DNA from: Chondrosia reniformis
Taxonomy: Eukaryota; Porifera; Demospongiae; Chondrillida; Chondrillidae
Length of the DNA stretch: 64,000 nt
Assembly (NCBI GenBank): GCA_947172415.1
Contig: OX359191.1
Location: 2,356,001-2,420,000 of the forward strand
Direction of reading: 5' to 3'
The position numbers were made by a program, and so were the translations under genes. Positions 23,596 through 34,366 of the stretch are shown in pieces (the first letter of the stretch is position 1; every line of letters begins with the position of its first letter). Below the pieces are notes generated by a model. That model did no database searches and had not been told where the DNA came from. It saw only the letters and a program-made list of their open reading frames with translations.

Positions 23596-24509
23596 CGGTA
23601 CAAGTCAAAAGTAACTTACAGTTTTCCGTACCTATTTTTACAGAATCTCCGCATACGCCCCCGCACTGCTATCCCCAATTACTATATAGCACTGCCTTCT
23701 GTGGTTAAGGGCAACAATCAAGAAGCCTTATTATAAACAATTGCTTATATAAACAATGGGTTTGTTTTGTATAAACAATAATTATGATATATATTATATA
23801 TAACGTAGAACGTCACCTTTTTTGAAAATAGTCTGTAGGGTTGTGTGGATTCCCTCAAGCCAGAGCTCTACGTAAAGTACTTATATAGTAGCTCGCTCAT
23901 CCTGCACTGCCATAGCGATGATTCTTTTGCGTTGATATTTGGATAAAGGCATTATGATTTCTTTACCTAAATTTTAGAGCCGCATGTTTCCTCAGTTATA
24001 CCTCACTTTTCTGCGGAAATCTACGAATTCCACAGGATTATGGTGTTAACTGCAGAGATCTGCAGAAATACACGGACCTCAACGTAATTGACAAAAACAT
24101 TCGATTGGTTGATTAGAAATTGCTATTATCCTTGAAAACAGAATAAAAGTGTGTCGCGAAATGGTATACGCGCTAAGCCGGTAACAGTGCAACAAAGATG
24201 TTAGATAAAATTATGGTTAAAGTATCAAACGAACAGTTAAACTTTATATTTTTTATACTTTATTCTATAATTCTTGTTTATTGTACGTAAACGATTCTAT
24301 AATAAAGAAAACTATAATGTATACACACGCAATATACATTATATACATATGCACGTACGTAGATTAATAATATGTACGTACTAGTTGCTTTCGGACAAGT
24401 GCAGATTTCCGCAGACCCCCGTAGAAGTCCGTACAGGCAACTGCAGTTAACAGCATCCACGGTTTGAAGGAAACTGTGGAAAACTGTAAGTTGCTTTTGA
24501 CTTGTACCG
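23596..24509. mobile_element. 914-bp DNA transposon with about 36-bp inverted ends
   Basis: The ends read CGGTACAAGTCAAAAGTAAC and continue into ttacagttttcc, against a reverse complement differing by about one base. TATATA stands on both sides (23590-23595, 24510-24515), consistent with a TA or TATA-rich target. Inside, several copies of a 'ctgcag/tctgcggaaatc' theme occur near both ends (23990-24080, 24395-24450), as in sub-terminal transposase-binding repeats. The only frame (24460-24278, minus) is not recognisable, so the element is non-autonomous. Confidence 0.82.
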
Positions 24510-24989
24510 TATATAGCAGATCAGTAATTGCATAAGAAAGTATGTACAGTGATCAGAGTATAGTAAAATATATATTCATCAGACCAAGTCACCCACATCA
24601 TTACATGTGTTATGACTTTGTTATTTGAGCTCCATCGGTTGCATTCAGTTTTTGTTTTCAAAACGTAAATACCATGAAACCTGGTTATTTAACACTCAGA
24701 TTAAATGGACTTTATTTCGAGATCCAATGTGTTTTTCCATTGAATGGTGTACGAATAAACAAAATCAAACTATCTTTGTATTCCATAAACTAGATGGATA
24801 TTGCATTATCGAATTGGGCTTCATTTCCCTATTATCAGTATAATACGGACACTGTAGTGAAAAAGTTTACATCTGTAGTGCACAAAATGTCAGAACCTAA
24901 ATTGCCTTATATCAGTCTCTATTTGCCACTTGTAGTACTGCTTTATCTTCTCATTTTTTGCAAGTGTCAAAACTTTAATTGATGCAGTC

Positions 24990-25044
24990 CTATTCTAAAA
25001 ACAAGACACCTCTATAATTGGGACACGTCTTCAAGGTCCCACTG
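24990..25044 (-). mobile_element. pogo/Tigger-like terminal repeat at head of a minisatellite
   Basis: Read on the minus strand it begins CAGTGGGACCTTGAAGACGT next to TA (25045-25046) and continues ttatagaggtgtc. This is the style of a pogo/Tigger terminal repeat. The opposite end was not found. Its outermost 12 bases recur in every unit of the adjacent tandem array. Confidence 0.6.
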
Positions 25045-25282
25045 TATGTCTGCATTAGGCAGGGTCCCACTGTATGTCTGCATTAGACAAGGTCCCACTG
25101 TATGTCTGCATTAGGCAGGGTCCTACTGTATGTCTGCATTAGACAGGGTCCCACTGTATGTCTTCATTAGGCAGGGTCCCACTGTATGTCTTCATTAGGC
25201 AGGGTCCCACTGTACGTATGTCTGCATTAGACAGGGTCCCACTGTATGTCTGCATTAGACAGGGTCCCACTGTATGTCTGCA
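25035..25282 (+). repeat. 28-bp minisatellite, about 9 units
   Basis: The unit is ggtcccactgtatgtctgca followed by ttag(a/g)cag. One unit is 32 bp through a 'tacg' insertion, and the last is partial. Each unit carries the transposon-end sequence ggtcccactgta seen at 25035-25046. Confidence 0.92.
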
Positions 25283-25641
25283 AGGGTACCACAAGTGACT
25301 CTGTAACAGCATTGCAGTGGGTTTGTGTTTGGGTAGAGGTAGACTTTATCAATGTAGTTTCCTTTGTTGTTAGTAGTTATACTGTAATTAAAAGCCATAC
25401 AGAATGTGGTGTAATAAGTTATAGTACAGAATTTGTATTTTGTTTGATACATTTAAAGTATGCTTTATATAGTTTTTTTCAAACTAACCTAATTAAACTG
25501 TTTCCAATATCAACCACCTCCTAAATCGTATGTATGTGCAGTATGTGTAATGTGTGTAATATATTTCAGTGATTATTCATTTTATCATGTTTATATATAC
25601 CCACTGAACATCTTGAATTTATAATATTTTAGATAGTGGTA

Positions 25642-26090
25642 CAGTGCCACCCGCTTAATATTCCGCCGCTTAATATGCCAAACCGTTTATTATGCCACTT
25701 TTTTCATGGACGAATATGTAAGTTTGCATTAGTATAAACATAATCTGCCAACCGCTTAATCTGCCTATGCCATAGATTCTCATGAACGAAATTGGTATAT
25801 CTATAATATTTAATGTTCACACTTAATCTGCCAACTTAGGTTTGGACCGAGACCGAATTCATTCATTTCAGGCCACGTTTACATTAAAATGTTTTCATCG
25901 ATATCCGCATCCCGTAGAGCCACTTTACTGTTTTTTCTTGACAGATAAGTAGCTGTAGAAGCAATCAGAACCCCTTATTGACCATATTTCGTTAATATGT
26001 GAAAGAAGGAAGTTTTCGTTAATATGCCAAATCGGATAATATGCCAAAATAACAGAAAACCAATTGCGGCATATTAAGCGGGTGACACTG
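25642..26090. mobile_element. 449-bp pogo/Tigger-like MITE
   Basis: The left end reads CAGTGCCACCCGCTTAATAT and the right end is its near-perfect complement (cagtgTcacc...). TA is on both sides (25640-25641, 26091-26092). The theme 'cttaat(a/c)tgcc' is repeated several times inside each end. No transposase is present. Confidence 0.85.
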
Positions 26091-26174
26091 TATATTTGTG
26101 TATGATAGAGTAGAGGATCGTTGCTACATTTCAAAATGAATATAGATTGATGTGTAAATATGTACAATTAAGAA

Positions 26175-26650
26175 ATGTGCTTTAGAGGTTGGGAAAATCA
26201 ATTGAATCGCTTCCAAAAGATTAGGCCATTGTCCAGGTTTGTAGTTCTTGAGGGGGATCTCTGTATGTAAATCACCTCTAGAACATTCCTTCTCCATTGG
26301 TGGGTCTCGCTAGACAAGACTGAGGCGCCTTCCCAGTCCATGATGCCATTGTTGCAGTTGGTTTTATTCACTGCTTGTTTGTGCTCATATATCCTTTTCT
26401 GTAGGCTTTGTCCTGTGTCCCTATGTACACCTTATCGCAGTCCATGTATGGAGTTTTGTATACACAACACAACTCCTTGCTTCTTCACTGATGGTGTTGG
26501 TGGCTTGACTTTTACAAATGAGTCATGGAGGTTGTTGCCAGATTTAAAGGCAATCCTGATGTCCAGGTGTCTGCATCTCCCATGGATGTTCTCTAACAGT
26601 CTTGGCCATCAGGCCATCTGGGGGTTGCTGTTGGTGTTGCCTTTTTAGAT
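26175..26650 (-). pseudogene. Decayed Penelope-like element fragment
   Basis: Nucleotide-level relative of 21313-21640 that extends further upstream, with matches to QSLQKRIYEHKQAV and to the VVLCIQNS-type linker before the GIY-YIG domain. The frames are broken by several indels and stops. Its left boundary, a gttgcctttttag phrase, is the same as that of the other copy. Confidence 0.65.
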
Positions 26651-26654
26651 AAGA

Positions 26655-28480
26655 TATGCCGGGGAACAATTTACAGTGGGCCCAGGTTACAAAGCTAATT
26701 ATTATAGGGAGTAGGGTGGATACGATATATGTAGATGATAAAAAATAATACAGCTTGGAATAAATGTTTAAATACAATTAAGCAAGTGAGTTTTCTATAT
26801 ACATATTTAGGATGGAAGGTGGGTGGTTGTGAGTTTGGTTAATTTGGCCACCTGGATGGCGAAGAAGTAGATGATGTGTTGCCAGTTGTTTTTTGGGTCT
26901 GAGGAAGTATTTCTGGTGCCATAGCTGTGTGAGATTGGTTGAAGGAACTTGGAGAGGTAGTTGGAGCTGAGCCTACTCGGCACTATGGAATATTCCCATT
27001 ATGTGTATAGTCCTCCTGGTTTAATAGGCTTCTCAAACCTAAGCTTAATCTGTTATTGGTGGCAGAAGATAACTAGCTTCGTTTGAGTATAATTCTCACA
27101 CAGTTGTTTTGCAATCTCTCCAGTTATATGGCATTGGTGGAAGTGCTGCCAATCCATACTGTATCACAGTAGTCTAAGATGGGGAGAATGTAGGCCTGGT
27201 AGAAGGTTGATAGTGCGGATTTAGGGAGGAACCAAGATTAGTGCCTGAGAAGGTGGATTTTAGTGGAACTTTGGTATGAACATAATGGATGTGATCATCC
27301 CAGGATAAGATGTCGTTAAACCATACTCACAAGTATTTGAATTTACAGTACTGACCTGCTCAATAGGTGAGTTATTGAAGGATAGTTTCTGTTGACAGGT
27401 TTGTGTCTGGGTCTTATTAGCATATACTTGGTTTTTGAGGAGCTGTAGGCCATTGTATTATAGCCAGGGGAAGGAAGATGGTCAAGGGTATGCTGCAAGG
27501 TAGTGGTTAGTGACTTGGGGTCTTTGCAAGACATATAGATGGCCATGTCATCAGCATACATGATGGTAGATGTGTTCTTATAGCTCAATGGTAGATCATT
27601 GATGAAGAGCAAGAACAGGTGTGGACCTAATATTGAGTCTTGGGGTACTCTTTGGAGATTGAGGTAGATGTAGAACAGTACCCATTTAATTGATACAACT
27701 TGTGATCGATGAGAAAGATAAGATGTAAACCAGGAGATTGCTGACTTAGGGAGTCTGAAAGAGTAGAGCTTTTGAAATATCTACGGATTTAAATGCCTTA
27801 CATGGGTCCATAAAGATCACTCCAATAAAGTGTCCTTTATCCGTTTGGCTGAACAACTCCTTTGACACTTGCAGAAGGATTGAGTTAGTTGGCTGTTTCC
27901 TTTGGGTTGCAATTCGCAGAAGTTGGTAATTTTGCATTGTTTTCAATGTAAGCCGATTTCAATGCTTTGCAGATGGTAGTTGGTCATGCTTTATTGGAGA
28001 TCAGATTTGTGAAGTATTGCTTCTTGGAGAATCAAAGTCTATCACTGTTCCTTATGTAGTCTCCATGAATCTTCATATCTCGTCTTAAGGAACTTATTAT
28101 GGAGGTGATTCCGCCTTGTGATGGTTTGGAGAATGTCACGAGTCACCCAAGGGGATTTTCACTTTGATGGTTTCCTTGGTTGTATTAGTGCATGCTTGTT
28201 GAGCACATCAACCATTAATTGATTCCAAGTGTGGGCTTTGTCTTGGAGTGGTGGTGGATGCTCCAAGGATCTTGACAACTAGACCTTTGGGGTAGTTGTT
28301 AGACCTGAAGGTTCTCATCAGGTGTGATTTCCTTTTTTTTGGATCACATATCCTCTTCGCTCTTTCCTTCCGGGGCACTTAACGACTCCTCAAAGTATCT
28401 TTGGGTTGTGGTGGGACCTGTAATCAATGTATCTTGAGTCATCCAAGCAATCTCCATATCAAGCACCTCATTTAGTTTAT
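26655..28480 (-). pseudogene. Degenerate CR1/jockey-like LINE, reverse transcriptase region
   Basis: Minus-strand fragments appear in LINE order from right to left: a linker resembling HTWNQLMVDVLNKHAL (near 28245-28190), RT fingers with FMDPCKAFKSVDISKAL (27835-27760), a palm with YADDMAIYMSCKDP (27565-27525), and a thumb with ILPILDYCDTVWIGSTST (27190-27130). The 3'-end-like repeat (26655-26800) follows. The frames are broken throughout; the best pieces are 27612-27343 and 27946-27746. YADD is the polymerase motif. Not functional. Confidence 0.75.
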
Positions 28481-28714
28481 CAGTATTGGATGTGAGTAGT
28501 ATACAGTGGTGTCATTAGCATAATAACATTACTTTACAATCAGAGAAACAATTTGGCAGATCATTTATGAAGATACTGAAAAGAAGAGGTCCCAAAACAG
28601 AACCTTGTGGTACACCAATGGTACTGTTAGACAACTCAGACACCTACTCACCATATACCACTCTCTGCTTCCTCCTGGTTAGGTAGTCCTGAAACCACTC
28701 TTGGGGATGGAAAC

Positions 28715-28746
<32 letters not shown>

Positions 28747-31400
28747 CAACAGCGTTTCTCCTATGCAGGAGGTAGCCAGAATACATATTGTTATAATACC
28801 TACTGGACCTGTTGCTTTAAAATAAAGATATACGAACTTAGATATATGCATGCACAGTTCTGTATAAGTTTTATCATTAATTCAAGTCATCTTCCCATCT
28901 TTTCCGCGGTCTCCCTCTTGGTCTCTTTCCTGGCAGCTCCTCTATATACACCGTCTTCACTAGTCTCTCTTCTGGCATCTCTTCAATCTTCTTCATCCAT
29001 TGCTTCTTCTTTCTTATTACAGTATCTATAACATCTTCTTGCCTCAGTCTCTCTCTAATGTCATCGCTTCTCATCCTGTCCATTCTTGTGACACCCTCAA
29101 CTTTCCTCAGGTATCTCATCTCTGTTGCCTGCAGCTTCTTCTTGTGCCTGTTCTGCAGTGTCCACGTTTCACTGCCATAGAGTAGTGTAGGCTTCACCAC
29201 GGCATTGTATACTCTCAATTTTGTGGCCTTGCTTAGCTCTTTACAATCTACAACCTCCTTTCTCAGTGCCCCTATGGTTCTGCATGTCAGCCCTATTCTG
29301 CTATCAACCTCATCTTCGCATGACCCCTCCTCATTGAACATTGCCCCTAAATACTTCATCACTTTCACTTCTTCTATCTTCTCCCCCTTTACCGATACAT
29401 TGCATGGACCTCCTCCTCTTTTCACAACCATTGCCTTAGTCTTCCCCCAGTTTATCTTCATCTGCCACTTTGCCATCACACCGTCTAAGATCCTTAGATT
29501 GCTCTCCACATCCTCCTCTTTCTCAGCCACTAGCATTAGGTCATCCGCAAATAAGAGAAACTGCACATTTCTATCTTCCAGTTGACTCCTCCACTAAACC
29601 TCTCCTTCGCCTCCCTCAATATATGGTCCATGTACACATTAAAGAGCCACGGGGACATTACACAACCCTGTCTCACCCCCTGCTCCACCTTGAACCAGTC
29701 CGATGTGCCTCCTTGTACTTTCACACATGCCTCACAATTCACATACATTGATCTGACTGCCTTCACCAAGCTTCCTCTAATTCCATAATCTTCCAGCACC
29801 TTCCACATCATCTCCCTGTTTACATTGTCATAGGCTTTCTCCAGATCCACACATACCATGATCATACTTTTGTTCTTTGAAATAACCTTCTCACTTAACA
29901 TTCTGACAGTAAATAGTTGATCCGTACAGCTTCTCCTCTTCCGAAAGGCCCCTTGTTCTTCCAAAATCTTCTCTTCCGTAATATCTCTCATCCTCTTGTC
30001 CAGTATCTTAGCATACACCTTCCCCGGTATACTTAGCAGACTGATCCCTCAGTAGTTCTTACATTGCACTTTGCTGCCTTTCTTATGTACTGGCACCACT
30101 AGCGCTTTCCTCCAATCATCAGGCACCATGCTGTTCATCCATGCTCTGTTCATAATTCTGAAGTTTCGGGCCAGGTTGAGAGCTAAGTGGAACATGGTTG
30201 AGCACACAGAAGGGGAAGAAGTAGACAGAATGTGGGAAGAATTCAAGGGGGTTATCTTAGGGACAGCTGAAGAAGTGTGTGGGAGAAGAAAATGCCAAAG
30301 CAGTAAGAAGAGAACTGGATGGTGGAGCAAGGAGGTCGAAGCAGCTATCAGGAAAAAGAAGATTGCATACAAGAGGTGGATCCAAGTGAAAACTACAGAG
30401 GCAAGGGAAATGTATATCGTGGCAAAGAAAGAAGCTAGACAAGTGGCGAGGAAGGCTAAAAATGACGAATGGATCCAGCTCGGTGAGTCCCTCCAGCATG
30501 ATTTTGCCAAGAACCAACGGAAATTCTGGGGAAAGATAAGAGCAACGGTGAAAGGGAGCCATGAAGTGGGGAGAGTATGCGACGAGAATGGGCAGGTGAT
30601 CTGTGAGGAGGAGAAGGTGAAAGTGAGATGGAAAGAGTACTTTGCCTCATTGTTTCAGGCCAATGATGTACCACAGCAAAGGGTGAGTAAGGAAGTAACA
30701 GGGGAGGAGGTTCAGGTGGAGGAGACCGTAGAGGAGACTGTAGAAGAGATTACTTTAGAAGAAATACGAAGAAGCATTGCTAGGCTAAAGAATAGGAAAA
30801 CGCCAGGGGTGTGTGATATAAGTGGTGAGATGCTGAAGGCTGGGGGTGAAGTAGTAGTGGAATGGTTGCATAGAATTATGAACATGGGGATGGAAACATT
30901 CTAGCTGCTTTCTATTCAGCTGGCACTCTGGGAAGGGCAAGCTATTGTAGATCGCAGGAGCAGATAACTTAACACCCTTGCACTAATTTCATATATACCT
31001 GTCGCCTTGGACACCTTCAGTCTTGACAACTCCATTAACAGCTCTTCTCCCTTGATAGAGTCAAATATAAAGTTTCTGTGTGGAGGGATACATCAACAGG
31101 ACCGTTACCTAGGCAATCAACTCCTGCATGCTTATTGGAAAAATGTTTGCATACGTAGTTTGTCAGCCATGCCAAACTGGTTGCAGATACTTGAGGTATA
31201 CCCTCTTCCCAGGAGCTTGTTCAGATGTTTCCAAATGTTCCTAGATGGTGTGCCCTTATTTGGTCAAGATACGTACTAAAGCTCGAAATATGCATGTTTA
31301 CTTTCCTCAGTGATGACATCACCTTATTTCTAGTTGCCCTATAGTTGAACCAAACTTCATTGGTTTTCATGGCTAATGCTCGCATGCAGTTGGATTCTCT
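28481..31400 (-). pseudogene. Older LINE split by a younger RTE-like insertion
   Basis: To the right of the insertion (31280-30905), the minus strand carries pieces such as GEELLMELSRLKVSKATG from the region before RT motif 1. To the left (28701-28481) it carries WFQDYLTRRKQRVVYG and a diverged VPQGS[14 protein letters not shown] block. Removing 28717-30884 and one copy of the 15-bp duplication rejoins these in the expected order. Several stops mean it was already dead. Confidence 0.65.
28717..30884 (-). mobile_element. RTE-like LINE insertion with 5' inversion (twin priming)
   Basis: The 15-bp target duplication tggggatggaaacat flanks it (28702-28716, 30885-30899). The 3' part is on the minus strand from about 30157 to 28717 and ends in an (ATCA)n tract (minus (TGAT)n tail). 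It encodes RT motifs including PDDWRKALVVPVHKKGS, GVRQGCVMSPWLFNVYMD and FADDLMLVAEKEED, and a C-terminal GKRPRGRPRKRWEDD. A frameshift lies near 29550. The 5' part is on the plus strand from about 30163 to 30884 and encodes the preceding endonuclease-RT linker (WWSKEVEAAIRKKKIAYKRW to EWLHRIMNM). The break points share AGAATTATGAACA. Dead copy. Confidence 0.88.
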
Positions 31401-31499
31401 TCCTCATTAGCCTTCCAATCAATCCAGGAGAGTGTATCCTTGTGGACACTACACATGATGATGATGGGAGCATGCTTGATGAAGATCTTCACAATAGTC

Positions 31500-33450
31500 A
31501 CTATCATTATTATTATCATTATCAAATCATTATTATACTGGTGACTTCACTTAGCCAAATGGCTACTTTCCAGGAAGCCCAGTGAAGTAAGAAACGAATA
31601 GTACATTGTAATATGAAGAAGAGTAAGATAAGTTAATGAAAACAAGAAAGAGAAAGGGAATGATAATCATTGATGACATTGGAGTACATTCATAGTAATA
31701 GTGGATTAATAAGAGTTCCTTTATTGGGTTAATCTATAGCTGATGGCCTTCTTCCCATATTCCTTGTGAACTTGATTCACACGCAGGTGACCTCTTGCAG
31801 CCCCTCTTGTATGATAATGGTGAACGGCTGATACTTTTGTTAGGAGATAAAGGTACAATGGAGGGGACTTTCCTAACCTAGGTTGCAATAGTTCTTGACT
31901 TAAAGAAAATAGTTTCTGCCGTTGACTATCTGAGAGGGATGTCCATTTAGGGTAGTTAGAGCCTCTGTTGCAGAAGAAGATTTAGGGACCTTCAGAATGA
32001 TGCGACCTGCATAGTTTTGAAGCCGTTGAAGCCGGGCGGAGTCAGTCAAGCAACAGGGGTCCCACACAAGGCTGCAATACGTAGTCAAAACAAGTTGCAA
32101 TGTAGGCAAAGTAGAAAGATTTCAGAGCGTTGACAGGTAGGATATAGTCTCTATAGTCTCCTTCCACCTACTCCAAAGATGATCTATATCAGATGTGGCA
32201 TTCCATGGGAAGGTACCAAGATTATTTAGAAGGTCTGCCTGCAGGCTTTGTTCATCACACGTCCCAAATACTCTTACTCTCTTGTTCCTATGTTTACAGC
32301 TAGATATAGACTGGCCATCTCTACCCTCTCTAATTGCATATACCATCATGTGATTGCTAACACCTAAATCCAGACATCCAACTTCTGATATGTATTTCAG
32401 TGAGTTGGTGTACGTGTGATCAATTAATATCCTTGTATTGTTAGTCTTGTGAGGTTTTGGATCATTTGTTCAAATCCTTTGCAAATATACACCATGCAAT
32501 TCCTAAATATAAATATATTAAAATGAAGTCAGTTTCATTAATTTTTCTAGATGGACCAATCACTGTTGTATATAGGCCCAGCCTACTTCTGATAGTCTAG
32601 CTAGCTAGCCTACGACAAGACAGTGATCCTCATTTGTTTAGAGATTGGGGAATCTGACTGATAGTCAATGTTGAAGTCACCTAAGAACAGAACAACCTCT
32701 TTGGCTCAACAGCAGCCTTTTCTTACATGTCCATGAAGCTCTCAAAGAACACCTTTACAGAATTGGGAGGCCTGGAGATGGCACATACCAGTATATGTTT
32801 CTTCTGCTTAAACAGCAACTCCTCCACTATACCCATCTCTGTCTTTTCTGTATAGCTTGTATCCTGGCAATGACACTGCACCATCAGGAATTTCACTAGA
32901 AAACCATGTCTAATTAAAGGATAAGAACAACCTATTGTTTTCCTCACAAGAACCAACTAAAAGCTGAATTTCATCTGGAGAGCTGAAAATAGTTCTAACA
33001 TTTAAATGACAAAACACTTAGCCTGTCCTACTCCTGTTTAACACTAACTTTAGGTCAATCATGTCACTAGTCACTTCTTCTATATTGGTACTCGGTTCTT
33101 CCTGGCACGAAACATCAAAGAAGCTATCAGAATGATGAGGAAGACAACAGAAAGTATAATACCATAGATAGTCACAACTAGAAAGAGATGAATAAGCATC
33201 CTCTGAGATCCTTTCACATTTTGCACGGCACTAACGATTACAGCAATCACACTGTACGCCCATCTGGTTTCTCCTAACAGGTTTTTCACACCTCGAACAG
33301 GGAACCTTGTAGTTCAACCCAGGACTTGTCTCAATATCACCAGCAAGCATCAATAGCAACAGACTAGTTGTAACCACTCTAAAACTTTTCTTGTTTTGTG
33401 AGTTGATTGTGAATGTGATCATGGGCGTACCGAATGAAGGTATCAAAAAT
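31500..33450 (-). pseudogene. LINE with decayed 2A-like motif, PHD finger and endonuclease; RT mostly deleted
   Basis: Reading right to left on the minus strand: MLAGDIETSPG (33350-33315), a decayed 2A-like motif (normal end NPGP); a Cys-rich stretch CSRCEKPVRRNQMGVQCDCC, a PHD-finger start; then endonuclease pieces NETWFSSE-like, VCAISRPPNSVKVFFESF (32790-32730), VVLFLGDFNIDYQSD (32705-32660) and ILIDHTYTNSLKYISEVG (32430-32375). The post-endonuclease linker (32349-32122) then joins directly to an RT C-terminal stretch (YCSLVWDPCCLTDSARLQRL, 32080-32020), so the RT core is deleted. The 3' end is near 31500. Frameshifts and a scrap of fold-back element (32520-32600) interrupt it. PHD plus 2A at a LINE N-terminus is known from several aquatic invertebrate CR1-like elements. 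Confidence 0.75.
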
Positions 33451-34220
33451 TATCAGCTTAGGACCCTGGGGTTTGTAGTTTCACAAGAAGAGAATAGTAC
33501 ACCCACTCCATGAGGTTTCCTAACCACGGAAGGGTTTTGATGAATCCAAGGCTCTTCTTAAAGTCAAAATAGTTACAGCTACTAGTACAAATCTAGCATG
33601 TGCCGCCATCTTTATAATCATTGATGACTGTGATCAGTTTGTAGTGGTTTGATTGTCACTTCAAAGGGTCAAATATATGCTTGGCAAGTACATTGAACCT
33701 TTAAGATTGCTGTACCAGTTTTTTTAAGAACTGTAGAGCATATATGCAATCGTTGATTTTAATCTAGTTTGGTAAACTAAGTATTACTGTATATATAAAT
33801 ATAACTGACATTTATCTTATATAGAATTTTTCTTTGTGTCTAAGTTAACTTTTGGATGGTTGTATTTTGACTATTTAAGCATCTAGAAACATAGTTTAGT
33901 AGTTTTTTTAGTTACAGTAGATGTTTCGACCCTCTGAGTCTACTTCATTCTGAACTTCAGACATTTCTAGATACTCACAAAACTGAAAAAAGACCCATCT
34001 AAAGATTATACTTACTGTAGCTATCGTCTTGAAATAGTTGAATCAAGCCATGGGAGGGCAATATTGTCCAGACTATGATTTGGACCATTAGAGAACTCCT
34101 TTTTAAGTTTAAAGTTTGTTTTGTGTAGGGATGATCTAGCTTTGTAATAATTCACTTGCTTTGGTTCAAAGGATTGAAAATTACTGAATAAAGTCATCTT
34201 AATATTGCTTTTTTTCTTAG
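33450..34220. other. Spacer with a decayed hammerhead-like motif
   Basis: Probably includes the 5' leader of the LINE to the left (33450-33640). At 33917-33955 the minus strand has GGGTCGAAACATC preceded by a helix II-like arm, but the CUGANGA box reads CAGAATGA. The rest is unremarkable; the 34308-34021 minus frame is Lys/Ser-rich and unlike anything I know. Confidence 0.4.
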
Positions 34221-34366
34221 TTTTAGAACAGCAGCTAGTAACAATTATGGTGAAGGACAATGTAGTCGCATCCCTTTGCTTCTTTATGACAAGGCTTGTG
34301 GTTATCACTATCTGGATGGAAAGAGTGTAGATTTTCCAAGTGTCTCTTTGCTTAAGGCTATTCCAA
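34221..34366 (+). CDS. Isolated internal coding exon, family unknown
   Basis: A 146-nt stretch follows the strong acceptor tttttttcttag and ends CCAA|GTAAGT. One frame is open throughout and gives 48 residues including NNYGEGQCSRIPLLLYDKAC and DGKSVDFPSVSLLKAIP. It enters in phase 2 and leaves in phase 1. Strong splice sites on both sides and an ordinary composition favour a real exon. No partner exons were found within several kb, so the gene may have long introns or be dead. Confidence 0.45.

Noticed and set aside
24278-24460. 60-residue minus ORF as a transposase of the 914-bp element
   Set aside because: Too short, no recognisable motif and overlapping the sub-terminal repeats.
25035-25282. 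CRISPR-like array
   Set aside because: The repeats are head-to-tail with no unique spacers; this is a eukaryotic minisatellite.
28300-28340. CTGATGAGAACC as a further hammerhead on the minus strand
   Set aside because: No GAAA follows a helix II of the right size, and the sequence belongs to decayed LINE coding DNA.
28846-29788. Several plus-strand ORFs opposite the LINE
   Set aside because: Antisense shadows of the minus-strand reverse transcriptase.
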